NCBI GenBank assembly: GCA_030848705.1
Contig: CM061238.1
Span: 76,408,685-76,472,684, forward strand
Length of the DNA stretch: 64,000 nt
Direction: 5' to 3'
Source of the DNA: Heracleum sosnowskyi
Taxonomy: Eukaryota; Streptophyta; Magnoliopsida; Apiales; Apiaceae
Below are positions 56,330 to 64,000 of this stretch, piece by piece (the stretch's first letter is position 1; every line of letters begins with the position of its first letter). Under the pieces are notes generated by a model. The model was given only the letters and a program-made list of their open reading frames with translations, was not told the origin of the DNA and did not search any database. The position numbers and the translations under genes are program-made.

Positions 56330-57031
56330 TTAAGGGCACTTCTTTCTGCCACCATGAGTGGTCATGTTAGCATAACAAGGACAGACATCTTCATTGCCGG
56401 CAGTGCCTGGAGGTACGCAGTTGCAACGAGCGCAACAAGTCCCGCATGCTCTGTGACACAGATTAGGCCTTGATGATAATTTACATCTTTCTGAGCACCT
56501 CTCGCCACAGTCTGTATTCATTCACATATGCATCAGTAATTATCACATACATATAAAAATAACACAAACATGAACGTGAATTGTGACATTCAGGTTCCTT
56601 TTGAATCATAAGATTCGAGTCCGAGGATAAATGAAATTATAATACATTTTTATATTGAAATCTCAATCACGTTGCGTTAACCAAGTTATAATAACATGAT
56701 CCAAAATGCCTCTGTGTAGTAATATGTACCTATTTTTGGGGGAAGAGGGCTTGAAGGAACAGGTGCAGGTGCTGGTACTGATGATGGTGCACTGTCAAAG
56801 CCATTAGTGTTCATCTATACAAAATCAAAAAAAAAAAAAAGGAAGAAAAGATTTTAATGGTAGCAAAAATCGTGCTGTATACAGTTAATATAGAAATATC
56901 GAAGCTGCAACTAGAGTCTAGAAACAACAATATTTGCTTACAGATGTTTCATCACTGTAATCAAATTGCAGAATCAGAAGAAAAGAAATAATAAGAAAAA
57001 TGGAAGCAGGAACATTCTTGGAGATTGCCAT
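56330..57031 (-). CDS. GASA/Snakin family peptide (118 aa, 3 exons)
   Basis: Secreted cysteine-rich peptide of the gibberellin-regulated GASA/Snakin family, which acts in growth control and defence. Exons on the minus strand: 57031-56942 (90 nt), 56814-56730 (85 nt), 56511-56330 (182 nt); all introns GT-AG and the frame closes exactly. Exon 1 gives a signal peptide (MAISKNVPASIFLIISFLLI). Exon 2 gives a short Pro/Ala/Ser-rich linker (APAPVPSSPLPPK). Exon 3 gives the GASA domain with all 12 cysteines (CGERC, CHRACGTCC, CNCVP, CPCY, final KKCP). Family members usually are 80-120 aa. The exact member cannot be told. Confidence 0.93.
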
Positions 57032-57076
57032 CGAGAAGTAAAAATGAAATGAAGAGGTGAAGCTGTCTGAGTGAGT

Positions 57077-57085
57077 ATTTATATA
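57077..57085 (-). promoter_or_regulatory. TATA box of GASA gene
   Basis: Minus-strand TATATAAAT lies about 46 bp upstream of the ATG, implying a short 5' UTR of some 15-20 bases. Confidence 0.6.
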
Positions 57086-57601
57086 ATTGTTCTACAAAGG
57101 AACACCACCTTAATTTGACCCTTACCAACTGTCTGTGTGAATTCAAGAATATTTACCGTTATAGTACTGCATGATTGACTATCAGTTACTTGTGGTAATG
57201 ACGATGTGTCATTTGAAAATATTTGTATTGATGTTATTAGTGATAAAGTTAATCAGATTCTAACATATGTACATCTTTTTGTATCCCGTAGCATTATTTG
57301 CTACTTATTATCAACTTAAATTCTAAAATTTAATATGAACTTTTTTAGAAATAAAAACATAATAAATGGTACAGTCGAGAAATGAGTTGTCATGCACATC
57401 ATGCGATTTAAATCGAAAATTCAAATTAAGCAGGCGAATAAAGAAAACCTTCGACCTTGGCTTTTTCCAATACTCCGTAAATTTGTTGAAATAAAATTCT
57501 CATTTTTTTAAAGAGAAAAAGAAATATTTTTCGGTTTTATTTGATGACAAGTATTTTCTGGTAACTATTGATGCTGATATATATTGTTCATAAGTTAATT
57601 A
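57086..57601. other. GASA upstream region
   Basis: AT-rich, with no ORF and no recognised element. Confidence 0.5.
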
Positions 57602-58812
57602 CTCCATCTTATTTGATTTTTTAGTGATCAAATTAACTAAAATTTGACTTAAAATTACACATATTATATAATTGAAAAAAATTATCAGTTGAAAGTATTT
57701 TTAATATACTTTATAATGTATTTCTCAAATATCTGAAATTATAAGAGCTTTTTTCATAAATACTCATCCCTAAAATCTTTTTTTCAAAAATACTATGTTT
57801 TTTTTTAACTTTTTTCAAACATACCAACTTTTTGAAAATATTTTCAAAAATACGGTCCGCAACTTGATGCAACCAGCTGCAACCTAAAAGTATTTGCAAA
57901 AATATGGTGCAACCAGATGCAAATTCGAAGTAACCCATAGCAACCAAGAGCAACCACAATCAACTTCGAAGCAACCCATAGCAACTCATAGCAACCCGAA
58001 CCACAACCGGAAATTCAACTTTAAAAGTTTCACAATTCATCAAACTGCCCCTGCGGGGCCAATTTACTCGAAAAGCAACCAGTATTGCAACTTTAACTTT
58101 TAAATTAAATTAGTTGCACAAGAAGTTGCGCCCATTCAAAATGCAAATCAATCGATTCTTCAACCCATTACTAATCAGATTGCAACTTGAACTTTTTACA
58201 GTTTTGATTTGCAACCGAATGCAACTTAAGCCTTTGCATCAATCAATCAACATAATACACTCACTTGTGATTATAATTACATCGACTTTATCTTCTCCCT
58301 CCAACTACATCCAGTAATACATACTTGCGACTCTATCTTCTCCCCCGAACTAGATCCAGCCATACATCTATCATACATAGAGGAATATACATATACATAT
58401 GTGTATATATATGTGTGTATATAAATTTGTATCACACAAATTCATGATGATGATAAGAAAACAGTAAGTGAAATTGAAGAACTAAAAGAATCGTGGTGGA
58501 TTTGAGGAAAGCCCGAAGTGAATCAAGAAGTTAAAGGGAGAAGGAAGAAAAATGCAAAAAAAAATAAAGCAGATCAAGACACAGTAAGAAAAAAGTGACA
58601 TGAGCTGGTAAAAAAGGAAAAGAAAAGATAAAAAAACGTAAAAGTGCAATAATTCTGATAAGATCGTAAAATTGAAATTATTTGGAAAAAGTAACGTAAT
58701 CCTGGTAATTTCTCAAATTATAAACCAATAGTTTTATTTCTTACTTAAATTTGAGTCAATTTGACCATAAAAAAATCAAACATAACACATAATATGAGAT
58801 GGAGGGAGGGAG
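57602..58812. mobile_element. Stowaway-like TIR element with internal GCAAC array
   Basis: Left end CTCCATCTTATTTGATTTTTT and the right end read in reverse (CTCCCTCCCTCCATCTCATATT, then TTTGATTTTTTTATGGTCAAA) form imperfect inverted repeats of about 70-90 bp flanked by TA (57600-57601, 58813-58814). The middle holds a roughly 400-bp stretch (57848-58230) dense in GCAAC words and may be a second element inserted between the arms. Small ORFs there have low-complexity products and are not called. Confidence 0.55.
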
Positions 58813-58814
58813 TA

Positions 58815-59522
58815 AAAATTAACATAAAAATTGGTTACCAAAAAAAATTAGTTTACCCAAAAGAAAACTAACATAAAATTGATTCCAAGCGTAATTTCAA
58901 AAAAAAAAATAAAAAATATAAATTTTCTTCAACATTTAAACTAGTAAATTTTAAATATTAATCAAATTCTCTTTATCATGTACTTCCTCACATGCACACT
59001 GTAGTCTCTAAGTTACAAAAAAATAGAGATTAGCAAAAAAAATATTAATAATAAAAAGAACTGGCCCATAGTCTGTCAAGCCAGTTGATTTTAAAAGAAA
59101 TTCTTAATTAATTAATAATAATTAATTAGAAGACAGGACCTAACTAATTATACTCTTATTTTCTTCGTACGAGCCTATTTGAGGTGCGCACACAGATGTT
59201 GTCGTTCTGACCAATTTTTTATCTGCCCAGACCAATTTTTTTATCTGCCCATCCATGTTTTAAACGGGAAACATACCTAACAATTGCAAAACGAATTTTA
59301 TCCCAGAATGCATGATATCGTGGCGTAAATGTTCTATATATTTCGGATTTTGACGTACTGTTATTCGATTATAATGTAAGCATCTCTAATGTTTTTTTTT
59401 CTTTTGACAGGAAAAGCATTTCTAATGTTAAGAAAGCATAATTAAAGATATGTGAATTTTTAAATATTCATATGAGAACTATACATAAACACATGTGTAA
59501 AACGTTACTTAATTAAGACTAT
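58815..59522. other. AT-rich intergenic region
   Basis: No ORF, TIR or tRNA-like structure is recognised. The last five bases (actat) are the left copy of a possible target duplication of the following copia element. Confidence 0.5.
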
Positions 59523-59711
59523 TGTTAGCAAAGGGCAGTATTTATGAAAACGCCGACGTATAGAAAAGATGAAAGGTGAAAACAGATGTATTTATTTACA
59601 AAACTTACTAACTGAATTTGAGAGTACAGATTGAGAGAGTACATATACAGAAGCTTGATAGCTTTTACTAACTTGTCAACTAAGCTTACCCAACTAACTA
59701 ACTAACTAACA
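59523..59711 (-). repeat. Element C 3' LTR (189 bp)
   Basis: Termini TGTTAG...CTAACA are perfect inverted hexamers. A purine run on the minus strand (AGGAGGGAAAG, plus-strand 59714-59724) follows as PPT. A short CTAA tandem lies at the right end. The partner LTR is not visible, so the limits are inferred. Confidence 0.65.
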
Positions 59712-59756
59712 AACTTTCCCTCCTAAACTTAAATACATACAATTACTAAAATGACC

Positions 59757-62700
59757 TTAGCCATTACATTTATTTACTATCTTATCCTTTGACTGTATTT
59801 GACTGGAATTAGGAGGTAATTCCTCAATATTCTCCCGCAAATTAGGAGGCGTAAAGATATTGCAAACTCCTAATTTGGTCAATAAAGAAGAAGTACGTGC
59901 TGTAGTCAAAGGCTTGGTAAATAAATCCGCAGGTTGAAGATGAGTGGAGATATAGACAGGCTGTAGAAAGCCAGATTTCATATGATCTCGAACAAGATGA
60001 CAGTCCAACTCTATATGTTTCGTTCGCTCATGCAACACTGGATTATCAGCTATACTTATGGCAGATGTATTGTCACAGAACAGCTTAATAGGTGTAGGAA
60101 TTTTGAAGTGTAATTCCCTTAAGAGATTGAATAGCCACTTTACTTCACATACAGCATTAGCCATGGATCGATATTCTGCCTCAGCAGATGAACGAGCAAC
60201 TGTATTTTGCTTTTTACATTTCCATGAAAGTAGAGAATTACCTAACTGAACACAATAGCCTGAAACTGATCTTTTGGTCATAGGGCAGGATGCCCAGTCA
60301 GCATCACAAAATACGTGTAATTGAAGAGCATTGTCAGCAGAAAGAAGAACACCCTGTCCAGGAGATTGCTTAAGATACTTCACTAATTTGAGAGCAGCAG
60401 CCCAATGTTGATCAGTAGGATTTGCCATGAACTGACTTAAAATATGTACAGGATAGGACAACTCTGGTCTAGTAATAGTTAAGTATATCAGTTGTCCAAT
60501 AAGTCTTCTGTAACTGGTACCATCTAGAAGCAGGTTGCCAGATTCAGTAGACAGGTTGTGTTGAGTAGCCATTGTAATTGTACTTGGTTTACCATCAAGA
60601 AGACCTGTTTGAGTGAGGAGATTTAAAGCATACTTCCTTTGGTGAATGTAGATACCCTTGTTAGATCTTGTTATCTCAATTCCCAAGAAATAATGTAAGT
60701 GACCCAGATCCTTTAGTTTAAATTGAGTCTGAAGAAAGGCCTTAACAGAGGAAATTTGAATTTGTTGAGAACCAGTAAGGATAATATCATCCACATATAC
60801 TAAAAGAGCAGTAAAAGACTGAGATGTGTGAAAGATGAACAAAGAATTGTCAGCTTTAGACTGAGTAAACCCATATTTCAGCAGGGACTGAGAAAATTTA
60901 GTGAACCACTCCATAGGAGCTTGTCTTAGACCATATAGAGATTTTAGGAGTTTACACACATGATGTTTACCCGAGAAATCAGATGGAATGGTAACACCAG
61001 GAGGTATTTGCATATATATTTCTTCATGTAGGTCTCCATGAAGAAATGCATTTGTTATGTCCAGTTGGTGTAGAGTCCAATTCTGCATTGCAGCTAAAGC
61101 TAGAATAGTTCTTACTGTAGTCATCTTAGCTACAGGAGCATAGGTTTGAAAGAAATCCACTCCTACTGTTTGAGTGAAACCTTTACCCACCAACCTGGCT
61201 TTGTATATATCCAAAGTGCCATCAACTTTATACTTTACCTTGAACAACCATTTACAACTAACTACCTTTTTGTCTGGAGGTAAATCCACTATTTTCCAGG
61301 TGTTGTTTGGCTCTAAGGCATTCAATTCAATCTGCATAGTAGTACACCACTTAGGATCTTGAACTGCCTGTTTGTATGTTGTGGGCTCTACAATTTTTAT
61401 GGAATTAGCCAGGAACCTTTGATATGAAGGAGACAAATGTTTAGTAGAATCTACTTCATGAATAGGATACTGAATGGAACAGTTTGATGATTTTTGAAGA
61501 AATGAAGGAAGTCCCTTGTATTCATTAAATTTGACTGGAACTGTTTTTGTTCTAACAGGTCTGGAAACAGGAATTGACCTTTGACTAGTGGTTGTGACTG
61601 GAACAGATGTAGGAAGAGCTACAGTAGTATCTTCTAGTGAGAAAGGTGGTGACTGATCTGAACTATCTTCACTGTCAATGTTAGGAGAAGGAAGAAAAGT
61701 AGGACTATGGACTGGGATGTAGCAGCAGGGTGTGAATTAGGATGATGATCAGAAGGTTCAATAGAATGCAATTCAATATCATCTACAAATGAAAAGTGAG
61801 ATGGAAACATGGACATTTGAGAATTTTGAGGCTTAAGAGCATAAGGGAAGATTGTTTCATAGAAAATGACTTCCCTGGAAACAAAAGTTTTATTACTATC
61901 AAGATGAAGTAACCTATACCCTTTTTGGTTATGAGGATATCCTAGAAATATGCATTTGTATGCTCTAGGATAAAATTTGTCTTGCCTTTTAGAGAGAGTT
62001 GATGAAAAACATAGGCACCCTAGTACCTTGAGATGAGAGAATATAGGAGGTTTGTGAAACAATAGTTCATAAGGAGTTTTATTGTTTAGAATTGAGCTAG
62101 GTGTTCTGTTTATGAGGTAAGTTGCTGTCAAAAGACAGTCCCCCCAGAAGTGAATAGGAAGAGAGGCTTTAAACCTTAAAGCTCTAGCAACAGCCAATAA
62201 GTGTCTATGTTTACGTTTAACTCTCCCATTTTATTGGGGAGTTTGAACACAAGAGTGTTGATGTTGAATACCAAGCTTGTGAAACAAAGTGCTAAGCTGG
62301 GAATTAAAGAATTTCGTGCCATCGTCAGATCTGACAAATTTGACTGTAGCTTTAAAATGATTATGAATATAATTGAAGTATTTCTGAAATATGCCAACTA
62401 CTTGTGATTTAGAGGTTAACAGATATGTCCAAATACACCTATTGTAATCATCCACAATTGTGAGAAATGAATGACAAGTATTATAAGTTGGCCTTTTATA
62501 TGGCCCCCATAGATCACAATGAATTAACTCAAAGCAAGTAGTAGATTTGTAATTACTGATAGGAAAAGACAAACGAGTTTGTTTAGCAAAATGACATACA
62601 TCACAAGGTACTACAGTATCAGAAATTTGATGAGACAAAAAATCTATAGTTTTAAGAACATTTACAGGGGAGTGCCCCATTCTATCATGCCATAGTTGAC

Positions 62701-63997
62701 TAAGATTATTGGTGGAAGCAGTTTGAAGGGCTACTGGAGCATGTAAAGAAACATTAGCAGAATGAAAGCAAGTTGATGGAGTAGAACCAGGAATGATAAG
62801 CTTGTACAAAAATCCTTGCAGTTTACCAATCCCTACCACCCTCTTCATAGGGTCCTGTAGCAAACAGTGATGAGAATTAAAGTTAACTGCAAAGTTTAAC
62901 TGTTTAGACAGTTGGCTTATAGATATAAGATTGAATTTGAAATCAGGAATAAGTAAGACATTGGATAAGAGTATATTTGGAGTCAGTTGAACTTGTCCTT
63001 TAAGTGTAACATGAGTGGAATGACCATTTGGGAGACAAATATTGACATCACAGGAAATTGGATTCATTAAGATATGAGTATGACAAGTTATGTGATCAGT
63101 AGCACCAGAGTCAAGTAGCCAGTCAAAAGATGTATAACAGTTTGTAAGACAAACAATTGAAGTATAGGAGAAAACAGACAAACTGTTACCAGACTGAGGC
63201 ATTTCCATTGTAGTGGCTGAAGAGTTTGATTGATTCAGCAAAGAGATAAGTTGTTGATACTGTTCAGTAGTAGGAGTAGATGTTCCAGCCTTTTCTATTT
63301 CTGTATTTGTGACACTAGAATTATCATCACTAGTATGAACTTGAGCAATGACTTTGTTCCCAGTTATGAACTTTGCAGGTTTGGTAACTGCAGCAGGTGA
63401 ATTATTATTTCTTGGAGGAAACCCTATCAGATGATAACACCTATCCTTAGTGTGATTAGTACCATGACAATGTGTACACTCTAGGTTCCCTTTCTTTCCC
63501 TGGAACCTGGAGTTAGAATTTCGATTATCTGTAGTGTTGTACTTCCTTGAGTCATGTTTATTGAACCTGTTACCAACATAAGAATTTTTAGTCATCAATA
63601 CTGTAGACTCTGGAGTAGAAGTAGTAATTTGAGAGTAATTTCGTTGACGTTCCTCCTGTTGCAAGAGACTCAAAACTTGAGTTAATTTTGGCATTGGACT
63701 CATCATGAGTAGTTGCCCCCTGATATTAGTGAAGTGCTCACTAAGCCCCGCAAGATATTGAGTAACTTTTATAGTCTCCTCATAGACTTCATACTCTGAT
63801 TTAGCTTTACAAGTACAAGCACATGTACATTTAGGAGCATTTGACACACTTACCAGATCATTATACATCTTCTTGAACTTAGTATAATATGTAGAAACAG
63901 TTAGACTTTCCTGAGTCAATTCAGACAACAGTTTCTCGATCTCAAACAAACGTGGACCATTGTTCTGAGTAAATCGAACACGCAAATCATTCCACAT
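59757..63997 (-). pseudogene. Element C Gag-Pol (one stop, one frameshift)
   Basis: From the right edge leftwards: UBN2-type Gag (start outside the window), CCHC knuckle CTHCHGTNHTKDRC, protease LDSGATDHIT, integrase zinc region (WHDRMGHSP, CDVCHFAKQ) and core (HCDLWGP, RSDDGTKF). Here a TAA at 62228-62230 replaces a Gln codon in the TPQ(Q)NG motif. The integrase end continues to about 61715, where a one-base shift in a Pro/Ser-rich linker moves the frame. RT (SCKWLFKVKYKVDG, LDITNAFLHGDLHEEIY, YVDDIILTG) and RNase H (DADWASC, AEAEYRSMA, CDNTSAI) follow to the stop at 59757. Confidence 0.9.
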
Positions 63998-64000
63998 TTC

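Larger units (their letters stand above)
59523..64000 (-). mobile_element. Ty1/copia element C (partial, runs off right edge)
   Basis: Minus-oriented copia element with its 3' LTR at 59523-59711, then the coding region. It belongs to a different, compact copia lineage: Gag and Pol are in one frame, there is no third ORF, and the short LTR carries none of the A or B words. It is damaged by a stop and a frameshift. The 5' LTR is outside the window. Confidence 0.9.

Noticed and set aside
57894..58317. Plus-strand ORFs in the GCAAC array
   Set aside because: The products follow from the repeated DNA word and have no recognisable domain.

Overview
This is plant nuclear DNA, most likely from a eudicot. 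It is AT-rich and dominated by transposons. Two host genes with introns are visible: a nine-exon plastid-type hexokinase and a three-exon GASA/Snakin peptide gene. I cannot name the species from sequence alone. Bases 1-51200 are almost entirely mobile DNA, 51200-57100 is the gene island, and 57600-64000 is mobile DNA again.

The core (2443-41539) is a three-level nest of Ty1/copia retrotransposons of the Sirevirus-like type, each about 13 kb. Outer element A1 (+ strand, TSD aatgt) has been split in pol by A2 (- strand, TSD gaaat), and A2 has been split in gag by B (- strand, TSD gaaag). By eye the LTR pairs differ at about 11 of 1042 positions (A1), 3 of 995 (A2) and 1 of 546 (B). The ages therefore decrease inward, as nesting requires. 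B has three long undamaged sense ORFs. A2 has one pol stop plus the gag interruption. A1 has several stops and frameshifts. A1 and A2 belong to one family (A) and B to another.

Each element has the order LTR - tRNA-iMet primer site - gag - pol (PR-INT-RT-RNH) - a very large third ORF (1482 aa in A2, 1200 aa in B) - PPT - LTR. The third ORFs of A and B share an N-terminal domain and a general layout, have no visible membrane segment, and carry their own TATA-like box about 120 bp upstream of the ATG. Each family is also filled with its own short DNA word: TCAACGRWAYG in family A and TCAGAGTTTRA in family B. The words lie in the LTRs, untranslated parts and linker-coding parts, on both strands and in different reading frames. 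The pairing of a family-specific word with a family-specific extra protein is the most interesting signal here. It recalls the VANC protein / short-motif systems of VANDAL DNA transposons, but that link is inference.

Around the nest (1-2442 and 41540-48693) lies a head-to-tail series of Helitron-like units. They carry a GC-rich terminal hairpin next to CTAG and a repeated tRNA-like A-box/B-box module. One of these units keeps the unoccupied form of the A1 insertion site. Next come a short Helitron-like element in the other direction, a non-autonomous MULE with a target duplication, and a MITE-like stretch. After the host genes there is a Stowaway-like TIR element containing an array of GCAAC words, and then a degenerate copia element running off the right edge.
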